A stretch of DNA of 64,000 nucleotides from Thermohalobaculum sp039028795 (GTDB lineage Bacteria > Pseudomonadota > Alphaproteobacteria > Rhodobacterales > Rhodobacteraceae): positions 47,914 to 111,913 of the forward strand of contig JBCCHJ010000011.1 in NCBI GenBank assembly GCA_039028795.1, written 5' to 3'. Position 1 is the stretch's first letter. Each line of letters starts with the position of its first letter. Positions 30,575 through 39,299 of this stretch are shown here, one piece after another. A program made the position numbers and the translations under genes. The notes under the pieces are model-generated. The model was given only the letters and a program-made list of their open reading frames with translations, ran no database searches and was not told the origin of the DNA.

Positions 30575-31957
30575 ATGTCCTTTACGCTTGCCATTGTGGG
30601 CCGGCCCAATGTCGGCAAATCGACGCTGTTCAACCGTCTGGTTGGCAAGCGTCTGGCCTTGGTGGATGACCAACCCGGTGTCACACGCGATCTTAGGGAA
30701 GGCGAGGCATCCCTGGGGGATCTGAAGTTCGTTGCGGTGGATACGGCGGGCCTGGAAGAAGCCTCGGACGAAAGCCTGCCGGGCCGGATGCGCAGACTTA
30801 CCGAACGGGCTGTCGCACAGTCGGATATCTGTCTCTTCGTGACAGATGGGCGTGAAGGGGTCACGCCAACGGATCAGATCTTTGCCGATTTGCTGCGCAA
30901 GTCCAGGGCAGAAGTGATCCTTGCGGTCAACAAGGCCGAAAGCCGGGCGGCGACGGACGGGGTTTATGAAGCGTTCTCGCTGGGGCTGGGGGAGCCCATT
31001 GCGATCTCTGCCGAACATGGTGAAGGGATGGGAGAGCTTTATGCCGCCCTGTTACCCCATGCGGAACGGCTGACGGCCGCGGCCGAAGCAACGGCGTTCG
31101 ATGTCAGCAACGAAGATGACCCTCTGGCCGAAAACCGGCCCATCCAGATCGCGATCATCGGCCGTCCCAATGCGGGCAAATCGACCCTGGTGAACCAGAT
31201 CCTGGGCGACGATCGGATGCTGACGGGCCCCGAGGCTGGGATTACGCGGGATTCCATCGCCGTCACCACCGATTGGGGCGGACGGAGTTTTCGGATTTTC
31301 GATACGGCGGGCATTCGCAAGAAAGCCCGCGTGCAAGAGAAGCTGGAACAACTGTCGGTCGGAGATGCCTTGCGCGCCGTCAGGTTCGCTGAAGTGGTCG
31401 TCGTTTTGATGGACCAGGCAACGGCTTTTGAAACTCAGGATCTGCGCATCGCTGATCTGGCTGAACGCGAAGGCCGGGCGATTGTGCTGGCCGTGAACAA
31501 GTGGGATCTGGAGGACGAAAAGCAGGCCCAGCAAAAGGCACTGCGGGAAAAGGCCGAGCGGCTGTTGCCGCAGTTGAAAGGCGCGCCCTTGGTGACGATT
31601 TCCGCGCTGACCGGGCGGGGTATCGATAAGCTCTCCACGGCCGTGCAAGAGATTCATCAGGTCTGGAACCGGCGCGTCACCACGGCGCGGTTGAACGAAT
31701 GGTTGTCCGATGTGACCCAGGCGCATCCTCCGCCAGCGCCAGGCGGGCGGCGGATCAAGATGCGCTACATGACCCAGGTAAAGGCCAGGCCGCCCAGCTT
31801 TGTGGTAATGTGCCCGCGCGCCGATGACGTTCCGGACAGCTATAGCCGGTATATGGTCAACGCATTGCGTGAGGACTTCAAGCTGCCAGGGGTCCCGGTA
31901 CGCCTTTTCCTGCGCAAGGGCGAAAATCCCTACGAGGGTAAGAAGAAGAAACGCTGA
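30575..31957 (+). CDS. der: Ribosome-assembly GTPase Der (EngA)
   Basis: 460 residues with two consecutive GTPase domains and a C-terminal KH-like domain, the unique Der layout. The first domain has GRPNVGKS (8-15), DTAG and NKAE. The second has GRPNAGKSTL, DTAGIRKKARV and NKWD. The C-terminal part (QVKARPPSFVVMCPRADDVPDSYSRYMVNALREDF) is the KH-like domain, followed by a basic KKKKR tail. It acts in maturation of the 50S ribosomal subunit. The gene is followed by a bipartite hairpin repeat that can terminate transcription. Confidence 0.97.
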   Translation: MSFTLAIVGRPNVGKSTLFNRLVGKRLALVDDQPGVTRDLREGEASLGDLKFVAVDTAGLEEASDESLPGRMRRLTERAVAQSDICLFVTDGREGVTPTDQIFADLLRKSRAEVILAVNKAESRAATDGVYEAFSLGLGEPIAISAEHGEGMGELYAALLPHAERLTAAAEATAFDVSNEDDPLAENRPIQIAIIGRPNAGKSTLVNQILGDDRMLTGPEAGITRDSIAVTTDWGGRSFRIFDTAGIRKKARVQEKLEQLSVGDALRAVRFAEVVVVLMDQATAFETQDLRIADLAEREGRAIVLAVNKWDLEDEKQAQQKALREKAERLLPQLKGAPLVTISALTGRGIDKLSTAVQEIHQVWNRRVTTARLNEWLSDVTQAHPPPAPGGRRIKMRYMTQVKARPPSFVVMCPRADDVPDSYSRYMVNALREDFKLPGVPVRLFLRKGENPYEGKKKKR

Positions 31958-31962
31958 TGCGT

Positions 31963-32030
31963 TTGGCCCTTCGGGCCAAGGCTGGGGCGCTGCCCCAGAC
32001 CCCGGGATTTTTCTAGCCAAGTGAAGGGGT
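31963..32030 (+). repeat. Bipartite hairpin repeat after der (copy 2), terminator-like
   Basis: TTGGCCC-TTC-GGGCCAA (31963-31979) is followed by CTGGGGC-GCT-GCCCCAG (31982-31998) and then ACCCCGGGATTTTTCTAGCC and AAGTGAAGG. The architecture equals that of 26338-26408. The T-run after the second hairpin makes it a plausible intrinsic terminator of der. I see nothing else in 31958-32135. Confidence 0.65.
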
Positions 32031-32135
32031 ATGATCACTGGATCGGTATCATGCATTCACCGGTGTGCAGACCATATGACGTCGCATGGAGCGCTTTGGA
32101 ACAGCGCACAATCCTGACGACCCTAGGCAGATAGG

Positions 32136-32831
32136 TCACCTCAGGTCGATGACGTTCTCCGCTGTCCCGTCATTGCGCAGCGCCTCCAGCAGTCGTGTCC
32201 CAACTGCAGATGTTGCAGTGAACTGAGAAGAATCTTCACCCGGGTAGAACCTTGCGCGCAGACCCGTCGCCATTGGCGGCGGCGTTGCGAATACCACCCG
32301 TCCAGGGCTGGTTTTTCGCAGAGTTTCCCCCCAGGCCCGGGCCAAGACCAAGGCGCCGGACTTGCCTGCGCCATAGGCGCCGTGCACGCCGCCCCCATTC
32401 GCGGCTGGGTCTTCAAAAAATACAGCCCGTCCCGCGGGGGCCCGGCGCAGCAATGGATCGATGGCTTTGATCAGCTCGGCCGTCCCGGTCAGGTTCACCT
32501 TCAGGGAACTGCTCAGATCCTTGGGGTCCATATGTTCGACCGGAGATAGGGGCGGCGCGTAAATCGCCGTATGAATCCAGTAGTCAAGATGTGGGATGCG
32601 GCCCGCCAAAGCGGTGGTCAGCCCGTCGACCGGCTTTGCGATGTCCATCGCCACCAGGATCGGAGGCGTGCCGCCATCTTCGGCGATCGCATCGTCCAGT
32701 TCTTCCAATCCCCCTTGGGTCCGGGCAAGTGCAATGACCTGCGCCCCTGCAGCCGCCAGCGCGCGCGACACCGCAAAGCCCAACCCGCGGGAGGCGCCGG
32801 TGACCAGCGCGGTTTCTTTGTCGAAGCTCAT
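32136..32831 (-). CDS. Short-chain dehydrogenase/reductase
   Basis: 231 residues from ATG 32831. The cofactor motif TALVTGASRGLGFAVSRAL (about 7-25, TGASRGLG) and the AMDIAKPVDG adenine loop are clear. The catalytic Tyr-x-x-x-Lys appears as YGAGKSG (about residue 150) with a modified Ser region (FFEDPAANGGGVHGAYGAGK). The substrate is unknown. An in-frame ATG at 32924 would add 31 residues before the Rossmann fold and is rejected. No good ribosome binding site is seen before either start. It is the last gene before the ridA-purF region on the same strand, separated by 190 bases. Confidence 0.88.
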   Translation of the reverse strand: MSFDKETALVTGASRGLGFAVSRALAAAGAQVIALARTQGGLEELDDAIAEDGGTPPILVAMDIAKPVDGLTTALAGRIPHLDYWIHTAIYAPPLSPVEHMDPKDLSSSLKVNLTGTAELIKAIDPLLRRAPAGRAVFFEDPAANGGGVHGAYGAGKSGALVLARAWGETLRKTSPGRVVFATPPPMATGLRARFYPGEDSSQFTATSAVGTRLLEALRNDGTAENVIDLR

Positions 32832-33021
32832 GGCGCGGCCATAGCAGCCGATCCGCGCCGGGACCAGCCTTCTTAGGATCTGCGGACAATCACCCGTGTC
32901 GCACCGTCGCAAGATCGAATTCAAACGCCAGACAAGGCGTGGTCAACGGGTGTCGTCCAGTGCCGTCAGCAACCTGTCCAAGTGTGTCGTTGCATTTGCG
33001 TCGGGCCAAGTTCCGAAGACC

Positions 33022-33486
33022 CTAGTCGATTGCAAAGACGCCTTCGACTTCCGCGGCCACGTTATAGGGTAGACTGGCGACGCCAATTGCCATCCGGGTA
33101 TGGCGCCCCGCCTCTGCAAAGACTTCCAAAAACAGGTCCGAGGCCCCGTTTGCAAGTTGGCTTTGACCATGAAAGCCAGGGTCAGAGTTTACATAAACTG
33201 CAACTCTGACGCATTGTCGGACGCGGTCGAGGTTCCCGCCGCAGGCCTCGCGTAGTTGTGCCAGGACGTTCAACGCTGCCAAACGGACGGCTTCGCGTCC
33301 TTCATCTGGCCCGAAATCATACCCGACTTTTCCGATGAACTTACGCTCGCCATTCCACTGCGAAAGCTGCCCGGTAATGAAAACCAGGTCCCCTTCGCGA
33401 ATGAACGGAACATAGTTCGCACCAGGTTTGCTTGGTTCGGGAAGGTCGATACCCTTGGCGGCCAGAATTTGGTCGATCCGACCCAT
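33022..33486 (-). CDS. RidA family protein (reactive intermediate deaminase)
   Basis: 154 residues of the RidA/YjgF/YER057c family in its longer form, which is more distant from the enamine deaminase RidA proper. Visible elements are GANYVPFIREGDLVFITGQLSQWNG, the AALNVLAQLREACGGNLDRVRQCVRVAVYVNSDPGF core and RMAIGVASLPYNVAAEVEGVFAI at the C-terminus. In true RidA an Arg binds the substrate carboxylate in a CRVAIEV motif. Here that place reads GVASLPY, so activity may differ. It lies 6 bases downstream of purF on the same strand, so it is likely co-transcribed. Confidence 0.88.
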   Translation of the reverse strand: MGRIDQILAAKGIDLPEPSKPGANYVPFIREGDLVFITGQLSQWNGERKFIGKVGYDFGPDEGREAVRLAALNVLAQLREACGGNLDRVRQCVRVAVYVNSDPGFHGQSQLANGASDLFLEVFAEAGRHTRMAIGVASLPYNVAAEVEGVFAID

Positions 33487-33492
33487 GACAGG

Positions 33493-34965
33493 TTACGCCC
33501 CGACCGGCTCCTTGATCTCGCCCTTCGAAATCGCATCGGCCGGACGGATCGGGTAGTCACCGGAAAAACATGCATCGCAGAACTGCGGGCGGCTTTTATC
33601 CCGGCCTGCCGGGTGGCCGCAGGCGCGGTACAAGCCATCAAGCGTCACGAACTTCAACGAGTCGACGCCCAGATGTTTGCACATGGCGGCCTCGTCCATA
33701 CGGGCGGCCAGCAGCTTCTCGCGGTCGGGCGTATCGACACCGTAAAAGCACGACCATTTGGTCGGCGGGCTGGCAATGCGGAAATGCACTTCCTTGGCAC
33801 CGGCCTCCAGCACCATTTCTTTGACTTTCTGGGTGGTCGTACCGCGCACCACCGAGTCATCCACAAGGATCACCCGTTTGCCTTCAACCAGGGCGCGGTT
33901 GACGTTCAGCTTCAGACGCACACCCATATCGCGGATATGCTGGGCGGGCTCGATAAAGGTCCGGCCAACATAGGCGCTGCGGATGATGCCCATGGCATAT
34001 TGGATACCGGATTCCTGAGAAAAACCGATGGCCGCGGGCGTGCCACTGTCCGGGATTGGGCAGACCAGATCCGCCTCGACCGGAGATTCCCGCGCAAGTT
34101 CCACGCCGATCCTGCGCCGGGCCTCGTAGACCGAGATGCCGCCAATAACGCTGTCGGGGCGCGAGAAGTAGACATATTCGAAGACGCAGAACCGGCTTTC
34201 GGCCTGTTCGAACGGGCGCGAGCTGGACACACCTTTCGTAGTAATGATCACCATCTCGCCAGGTTCGATCTCACGCACCAATTCGGCACCGATGATGTCC
34301 AAAGCACAGGTTTCCGAGGCCAGGATCCAGGCGCCTTTATAGCGGCCCAGCATCAGCGGGCGCACGCCGCTTGGATCGCGCACGCCGATCATCTTTGACC
34401 GGGTCATAGCGATGACAGAGAACGCGCCTTCGACCTGGCGCAACGCATCCGTCATACGCTCAGGTATCGTGCTCTGCAGCGACCGCGCCATCAGGTGCAC
34501 AATGCACTCGGTGTCCGAGGATGACTGGAAGATCGATCCCTGTTGCTGCAGCCGCTTGCGCAGCACATCCGCATTGGTCAGGTTGCCGTTATGGGCAATC
34601 GCGCAGCTGCCCATATGGAATTCGGCAAACAAAGGCTGGACATTCCGGATGGCCGTCTGGCCCTTGGATCCGGAGGTCGAATAACGATTATGCCCTATAG
34701 CCTGACGCCCCGGCAGCATGTCCATCACGGATTGTTCGGTGAAGTTGTCGCGCACGATGCCCATGCGCCTGACGGTGTTGAAGCCCTGATCCTTGTCATA
34801 GGCGACCATGCCAGCGGCTTCCTGGCCGCGGTGCTGCAGCGAGTGCAGGCCCAGCGTCACATACGTTGCTGCCTGATCAATGCCGAAGACGCCATAAACG
34901 CCGCATTCCTCATGCAGCTTGTCGTCCCATGGGGTGTCGTCGTCACCGCTTGCCGGATCGTCCAT
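33493..34965 (-). CDS. purF: Amidophosphoribosyltransferase
   Basis: About 490 residues. It catalyses the first committed step of purine synthesis, PRPP plus glutamine to phosphoribosylamine. The N-terminal Ntn-hydrolase glutaminase domain starts at ECGVYGVFG, where Cys becomes the N-terminal nucleophile after propeptide removal. NRYSTSG and SSDTECIVHL follow. The phosphoribosyltransferase domain contains the PRPP loop VILVDDSVVRGTTTQK, and the Cys-rich C-terminus (ACGHPAGRDKSRPQFCDACFSGDYP) is typical. ATG 34965 follows GGAG and leaves a short propeptide; a start at 35025 is less likely. cvpA lies upstream and ridA downstream. Confidence 0.97.
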   Translation of the reverse strand: MDDPASGDDDTPWDDKLHEECGVYGVFGIDQAATYVTLGLHSLQHRGQEAAGMVAYDKDQGFNTVRRMGIVRDNFTEQSVMDMLPGRQAIGHNRYSTSGSKGQTAIRNVQPLFAEFHMGSCAIAHNGNLTNADVLRKRLQQQGSIFQSSSDTECIVHLMARSLQSTIPERMTDALRQVEGAFSVIAMTRSKMIGVRDPSGVRPLMLGRYKGAWILASETCALDIIGAELVREIEPGEMVIITTKGVSSSRPFEQAESRFCVFEYVYFSRPDSVIGGISVYEARRRIGVELARESPVEADLVCPIPDSGTPAAIGFSQESGIQYAMGIIRSAYVGRTFIEPAQHIRDMGVRLKLNVNRALVEGKRVILVDDSVVRGTTTQKVKEMVLEAGAKEVHFRIASPPTKWSCFYGVDTPDREKLLAARMDEAAMCKHLGVDSLKFVTLDGLYRACGHPAGRDKSRPQFCDACFSGDYPIRPADAISKGEIKEPVGA

Positions 34966-35094
34966 GCACCACTGCTCCGCCTGGCTCACCCGAGTCACCG
35001 GTGTATATATAGCACCGAGTCCCAAAGGTCATCCCATTGTCACAGTTAATTGGACGCTGCCCCCGGAAAAAACGCAACGCACAGGGCTGCGCAA

Positions 35095-35143
35095 GGCGCG
35101 AAACCGCGCCCAACGACGATACCGGGCGGAAACCCTGCCCGGT
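35095..35143. other. Hairpins in the cvpA-purF gap
   Basis: GGCGCG-AAAC-CGCGCC (35095-35110) and ACCGGGC/GCCCGGT arms (35121-35127, 35137-35143) lie in the 189-base gap. On the minus strand a short CGCA/TGCG hairpin and a run of six T (around 35067-35090) follow, so partial termination or processing between cvpA and purF is possible. Confidence 0.35.
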
Positions 35144-35154
35144 CTTCATCGCGA

Positions 35155-35760
35155 TCAGGTGTTGCTTTCACCTTCTGACGGGGTGGTTGCATCAGGCGCG
35201 GTAGACGGATCGACATTGCAAGGCGCCATCAGGGCATCGATACGCTCGGACAGCCAGCCCGGCAGCTCTTCCGGACGGTGCTGGTCGATCAGCGCTGCGG
35301 CCTGGTCGAAGATCGGCTTCGAGGCCGCATTTTCCAGCGCAGGGATGATCTCGTCACCGGAAAGGCTGGTATAGATCAGATAGGCAACCGCGATCAGCAC
35401 GACACCGCGCAGGACACCGAACAGGAAACCCAGGACCCGATCGATCGGTCCAAGCGCGGATTCCAGTATCGCGGACGAAAAAATCGGAGTGAATACCGCT
35501 AAGACCAAAAGCCCAGCTGCAACCACCAAGGCGAAGGCCACGATCATCGAGATAACACAGGACGATGCCAGGAATTCGCCCACCAGGGGCAACTCGCGGA
35601 TCAGGGGTTCGACCACCGGCGCAAAGTAAAGGCCTGCGAAACCCGCCAGGATCCAGCCGCCAATGGCCAGAATTTCCCGGGTCAGTCCACGCTGATAGGC
35701 CAAGAACGCAGATAAAAGCGTCACAACCCCAACGACGGCGTCAACATAAGTGAACTGCAT
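35155..35760 (-). CDS. cvpA: CvpA family membrane protein
   Basis: 201 residues. Four hydrophobic segments (AVVGVVTLLSAFLAYQRG, LAIGGWILAGFAGLYFAP, VISMIVAFALVVAAGLLVLAVFTPIFSS and VLRGVVLIAVAYLIYTSL) match the CvpA fold, with the conserved GPIDRVLGFLFG motif between the last two. The C-terminal 70 residues are a soluble acidic tail. In other bacteria CvpA is needed for colicin V export or bile and envelope tolerance, and it is often next to purF, as here. Its biochemical activity is unknown. Confidence 0.92.
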   Translation of the reverse strand: MQFTYVDAVVGVVTLLSAFLAYQRGLTREILAIGGWILAGFAGLYFAPVVEPLIRELPLVGEFLASSCVISMIVAFALVVAAGLLVLAVFTPIFSSAILESALGPIDRVLGFLFGVLRGVVLIAVAYLIYTSLSGDEIIPALENAASKPIFDQAAALIDQHRPEELPGWLSERIDALMAPCNVDPSTAPDATTPSEGESNT

Positions 35761-35784
35761 AGTCTCCCCCGCGGCCCCTCAGCC

Positions 35785-37155
35785 TTATTTGTTCTCGTGG
35801 AAGCCGGTCGTGAACTCGGCCAAATTTGCAACACGCGACAGTGTAATGCATGATTCGCTCTGGGTCTTCATCTGTGATGGCACGATTGCCTTGGAAAACC
35901 CTAGTTTTTCTGCCTCTTTTAGTCTGGATTCCGGCTGAGCAACCGGTCTGATTGCGCCGGAAAGACTGATTTCGCCAAAAAGGACACAGTCTGCAGATAA
36001 TGTTTGATCGGACAGTGCAGACACCAGTGCAGCAGCTGCCGCAAGGTCAGCCCCGGTTTCCTGGATTCGCAGGCCGCCTGCCACATTCAGATAGACGTCC
36101 TGGCCACCAAAGCTGACGCCGCATCTGGCCTCCAGCACGGCCAGGATCATGGATAGGCGCGACTGGTCCCAGCCAACGACTGCGCGGCGCGGCATGCCCA
36201 GGGCGGATGGGGCCACAAGGGCCTGGAATTCGACCAGAACCGGCCGCGTGCCCTCGATACCCGCAAAGACCGCAGACCCGGACGCGGCCTCGCCCCGTTC
36301 GCCCAGGAACAGGGCCGAGGGGTTGGCGACTTCGCTGAGCCCGCCACCGGTCATTTCAAAAACGCCGATTTCGTCCGCCGGACCGAACCGGTTCTTCACC
36401 GCGCGCAGGATGCGGAATTGGTGGGATCGGTCGCCCTCGAAGTAGAGTACCGTGTCGACCATATGCTCGACCACGCGGGGACCTGCAATTTGGCCTTCTT
36501 TGGTCACGTGGCCGACCAGGACCACGGCAATGTTGCGGCGTTTGGCGAAGCTGACCAGTTCGTGGGCCGAGGCGCGCACTTGGGACACGGACCCTGGTGC
36601 GCTTTCGACATTGTCGGCCCACATGGTCTGAATACTGTCGATGACGACCAGGTGTGGTTTCTCGGTCTCCAGCGTTGTCAGGATATCGCGCAGGTTGGTT
36701 TCTGCGGCCAGCAAGACCGGCGCGTCCGCCAAACCCAAGCGGGCCGCGCGCATGCGTATCTGGGCGGAGGCTTCCTCACCGCTGACATAAACGGTTTTTG
36801 CCCCATTCCGCCCGAAGGCGGCCGTCGCCTGCAGCAATAGCGTTGATTTGCCAATGCCCGGGTCGCCACCGACCAGAATGGCTGAGCCCGGGACCAACCC
36901 CCCACCCAGGACCCGGTCCAATTCATTGATGCCAGAGGCGGCACGGGGCGGCGGCGCTTCCTGACCCGCCAATGTGGCCAGTTCGACGGCGCGACCCTTG
37001 GTGCGGCCCAAGGATTTCGAGGTGGGCCCGGATGTCGATAGCCCCGCATCTTCCTCCATGGCATTCCAGGCCCCGCAATCGGGACATTGCCCAGCCCATT
37101 TGCGATGGGACGTGCCGCATTCCCGGCAAGTGTACTGAACAATGGTCTTAGCCAT
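35785..37155 (-). CDS. radA: DNA repair protein RadA (Sms)
   Basis: 456 residues. The N-terminal zinc finger is CRECGTSHRKWAGQCPDCG (Cys pairs at about 10/13 and 24/27). The RecA-like core has Walker A GGDPGIGKSTLLLQ and Walker B HLVVIDSIQTMW. The RadA-specific KNRFG motif follows in AVKNRFGPADEIGVFEM. The C-terminal Lon-protease-like domain is without catalytic residues. RadA is a branch-migration helicase for recombination intermediates. It lies 24 bases upstream of cvpA on the same strand and 43 bases downstream of the membrane-protein cluster, with a REP element between. Confidence 0.97.
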   Translation of the reverse strand: MAKTIVQYTCRECGTSHRKWAGQCPDCGAWNAMEEDAGLSTSGPTSKSLGRTKGRAVELATLAGQEAPPPRAASGINELDRVLGGGLVPGSAILVGGDPGIGKSTLLLQATAAFGRNGAKTVYVSGEEASAQIRMRAARLGLADAPVLLAAETNLRDILTTLETEKPHLVVIDSIQTMWADNVESAPGSVSQVRASAHELVSFAKRRNIAVVLVGHVTKEGQIAGPRVVEHMVDTVLYFEGDRSHQFRILRAVKNRFGPADEIGVFEMTGGGLSEVANPSALFLGERGEAASGSAVFAGIEGTRPVLVEFQALVAPSALGMPRRAVVGWDQSRLSMILAVLEARCGVSFGGQDVYLNVAGGLRIQETGADLAAAAALVSALSDQTLSADCVLFGEISLSGAIRPVAQPESRLKEAEKLGFSKAIVPSQMKTQSESCITLSRVANLAEFTTGFHENK

Positions 37156-37172
37156 CAGGTCTCCGGAGAGAA

Positions 37173-37195
37173 GGCCGGGCTTAAGCCCGCCCTAC
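37173..37195 (-). repeat. REP-like hairpin (GTAG-headed)
   Basis: On the minus strand GTAG, then GGCGGGC-TTAA-GCCCGGCC, a stem with one bulge. It starts three bases beyond the stop codon of the small membrane protein gene and ends before radA. Confidence 0.6.
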
Positions 37196-37198
37196 GCA

Positions 37199-37513
37199 TC
37201 AATTCAGGGCGACATAGCCCATGATCAACAACAGCGCAAAGACCATTACCATAAGCGGAAACACCCGGTACCATCTGGGTTCAATCACAAGGGTCCAGAA
37301 CGCGGCTCCGAACAGTGGGATTGCCAGCACGCGTGCGGTTTCAACCCAGCGTTCCATCAGGCAGGCCATCACGACCAGGATCATCACCAAAGAGGCGACA
37401 TGGGCCACCCGAGCCCGGCCTTCCAGCAGCAGGATCTGGCTGACCGAATACATCGCAGCCAGAAAGACGCCGATCCCTGCGAAAATCCCGGCAATCGTCA
37501 GGATCATGCCCAT
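37199..37513 (-). CDS. Small four-helix membrane protein
   Basis: 104 residues that are almost entirely hydrophobic. Four transmembrane helices are visible: ILTIAGIFAGIGVFLAAMYS, VAHVASLVMILVVMACLM, ARVLAIPLFGAAFWTLVI and VFPLMVMVFALLLIMGYV. I do not recognise a named family. It follows the PqiA-like gene by 3 bases and ends the mlaE-mlaF-DUF4231-pqiA cluster, so it may be an accessory subunit of the same lipid-related system. Confidence 0.75.
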   Translation of the reverse strand: MGMILTIAGIFAGIGVFLAAMYSVSQILLLEGRARVAHVASLVMILVVMACLMERWVETARVLAIPLFGAAFWTLVIEPRWYRVFPLMVMVFALLLIMGYVALN

Positions 37514-37516
37514 TGA

Positions 37517-37978
37517 TCAGGCCTGGGCTTCGATCTTCTTTTTGGTGGCCCAACCTACCCAGATCGAGGCCAGGACGCAGGCCGTAAACAGCCAAAGCCC
37601 CCAGGCAGTGTCGACATGGCCGATCCCGACACCTTTGACCACGACGACATAAAGCGCGATCAGGAACACATCGGCCATGCTAAGCTTTCCAATGGTCTCG
37701 ATCATTGGCAGGGATGCAGGCCCCAGTTTGCCGAAATGGATCGCAGAAAGCGCGATCGTTTTGGCATAGGGGATCAAGATCGCCAGCACCGCCACCAGGA
37801 TCGACAATGCCTTGTCGATCTCCCACAGATCTGCGACCCCGCCCAGGATGGTGATGTTATTGCCGGACCACCAGCTGACAACGCCAGCCTCGGCCAAAGG
37901 GGCCAGCCAAGCCGCCGGATACGCTGCCAACAACAGAAGATTCACAGCTTCGGCGGAACGCAGGCGGAACCAGTTCAT
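37517..37978 (-). CDS. PqiA-like (paraquat-inducible protein A) membrane protein
   Basis: 153 residues with four transmembrane helices. It corresponds to one half of a classical PqiA, which has two such units. The conserved features are NLLLLAAYPAAWLAPL, the ADLWEIDKALSILVAVLAILIPYAK segment, and the IETIGKLSMADVFLIALYVVVVK signature. In enterobacteria PqiA works with the MCE protein PqiB in lipid transfer between membranes. Here it is embedded 4 bases after a DUF4231 gene in an mlaEF operon, consistent with a lipid-trafficking role. No MCE protein (PqiB/MlaD) is encoded in the window. Confidence 0.88.
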   Translation of the reverse strand: MNWFRLRSAEAVNLLLLAAYPAAWLAPLAEAGVVSWWSGNNITILGGVADLWEIDKALSILVAVLAILIPYAKTIALSAIHFGKLGPASLPMIETIGKLSMADVFLIALYVVVVKGVGIGHVDTAWGLWLFTACVLASIWVGWATKKKIEAQA

Positions 37979-37982
37979 TTGC

Positions 37983-38531
37983 TTAGCCGGTGCCCTTCAA
38001 GCGCGAGGATGCATCCTTCAAAGCATTTGACCAGTACTCGACATCATCGCCGATGATGCCTTCACAGGTTTCGACCAAAAGCGTGTTCTTGTCTTTGCCG
38101 GCCTCTTTCAGTTTTGCTTCGGCATAGGCACCGGCGCTCATCTCCCAGTAATAGAGCTGCGAAATCAGGGATTGTTCCCGGGCGCGGTAGTTCACGCCAA
38201 GCTCCCAATGCTTGCGAACGCTTAGGGTACCCGTGACAAAAGCCGTGGCCGCCGCCGCTACCAGCGCCAAAAGGCGTAGCAGCGTCCCGAGATTATTGTC
38301 TTGAAAGATCTCGGCAGCGCCAATCAGCAGCGGTGTCGCCGCCGCCGCAGCGATTTGCAGATCCTGCAGATCGCGTCCCTTTTTCTGTTCGCGTGACGCG
38401 GCGCCGGAAAAGTAGGGGATCTGGCCGCGGCCAACATATTTGGCCCGTTCTGCCTTCGGCAGCGACTCGATGTCTTCTTCGCCCAGGATGCCTTTCAGTC
38501 GTATTTCAATATAGTCTTGGATATCAGCCAT
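37983..38531 (-). CDS. DUF4231 membrane protein
   Basis: 182 residues. A soluble N-terminal part with IPYFSGAASREQKKGRDLQ precedes two adjacent transmembrane helices (LQIAAAAATPLLIGAAE and LLRLLALVAAAATAFVTGTLS). Then comes the diagnostic HWELGVNYRAREQSLISQLYYWEMSAGAYAEA, the pattern of DUF4231, related to the SLATT group. SLATT proteins elsewhere are suspected pore-forming effectors of defence systems. Here the protein sits between mlaF (3-base gap) and pqiA (4-base gap), so a role with the lipid transporter is more plausible. Confidence 0.85.
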   Translation of the reverse strand: MADIQDYIEIRLKGILGEEDIESLPKAERAKYVGRGQIPYFSGAASREQKKGRDLQDLQIAAAAATPLLIGAAEIFQDNNLGTLLRLLALVAAAATAFVTGTLSVRKHWELGVNYRAREQSLISQLYYWEMSAGAYAEAKLKEAGKDKNTLLVETCEGIIGDDVEYWSNALKDASSRLKGTG

Positions 38532-38534
38532 GGC

Positions 38535-39299
38535 TCACCTGATCGTTTCTATTGGCCCCTCCGGCAGGCCATTCACGAATTGATGGACATAAGGATTTTC
38601 CGTCGTCTCAATCTCTGCCACTGGACCGGTCCATTGGATGACACCTTGGTGCAGCATCGCCACCTGATCGGCGATTCTTAGGACACTACGCATATCATGC
38701 GTGATCGTCATCGCGGTCGCGCCCATTTCTTCAACGATCTCACGGATCAGATCATTGATCACGTCGGCCATGATTGGATCCAGGCCCGTGGTGGGCTCGT
38801 CAAAGAAGATGATCTCTGGTTCCGCAGCAATCGCCCGGGCCAGGCCAACCCGCTTTTGCATTCCACCCGAGAGTTCCGCCGGGAACAAATCTGCGGTCTC
38901 GGCTGTCAAGCCCACACGTCGTAGCTTGTCGATTGCAATGTCGCGCGCGTCATCCCTGGGCAGTTTGCGCGACCCCTGCAACAGGCGGAAGGCAACGTTC
39001 TGCCAGACCGGTAGGCTGTCGAACAACGCGCCGCCCTGGAACAGCATGCCGAATTTGTCCAGCAAGGTTTCCCGCGCCCGGCCCGTGGCCTTGGTCACAT
39101 CATCACCATCCACCTGGATCACACCGCTATCGGGCCGGATGATCCCCAGGACGCATTTCAGCGTGACGGATTTGCCGGTGCCCGAGCCGCCAATGATCAC
39201 CACGGACTGGCCTTGTGGCACGGTCAGATTTACACCTTCCAGCACCTTCTTGGGTCCAAAGGCCTTAGCGACCTCGGTCATCTGGATCTTCGCCGTCAT
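38535..39299 (-). CDS. mlaF: ABC transporter ATP-binding protein MlaF
   Basis: 254 residues. Walker A is GGSGTGKSVTLK, the signature LSGGMQKRVGLARA, and Walker B IIFFDEPTTGLDP, with a switch His in TITHDM. The short extra C-terminal part and the partner gene place it in the MlaF/Ttg2A group, which powers phospholipid transport between the inner and outer membranes. Its start codon overlaps the mlaE stop by 4 bases. The DUF4231 gene follows 3 bases on. No mlaD, mlaC or mlaB gene is present here. Confidence 0.93.
   Translation of the reverse strand: MTAKIQMTEVAKAFGPKKVLEGVNLTVPQGQSVVIIGGSGTGKSVTLKCVLGIIRPDSGVIQVDGDDVTKATGRARETLLDKFGMLFQGGALFDSLPVWQNVAFRLLQGSRKLPRDDARDIAIDKLRRVGLTAETADLFPAELSGGMQKRVGLARAIAAEPEIIFFDEPTTGLDPIMADVINDLIREIVEEMGATAMTITHDMRSVLRIADQVAMLHQGVIQWTGPVAEIETTENPYVHQFVNGLPEGPIETIR

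Noticed and set aside
32032..32135. Small coding frames between der and the SDR gene
   Set aside because: Short, no ribosome binding site and no protein-like composition; only the hairpin repeat is supported.
37983..38531. DUF4231/SLATT gene as part of an anti-phage island
   Set aside because: SLATT-type proteins occur in defence loci, but here it is tightly embedded in an mlaEF operon with normal codon use and no nuclease or NTPase sensor nearby.
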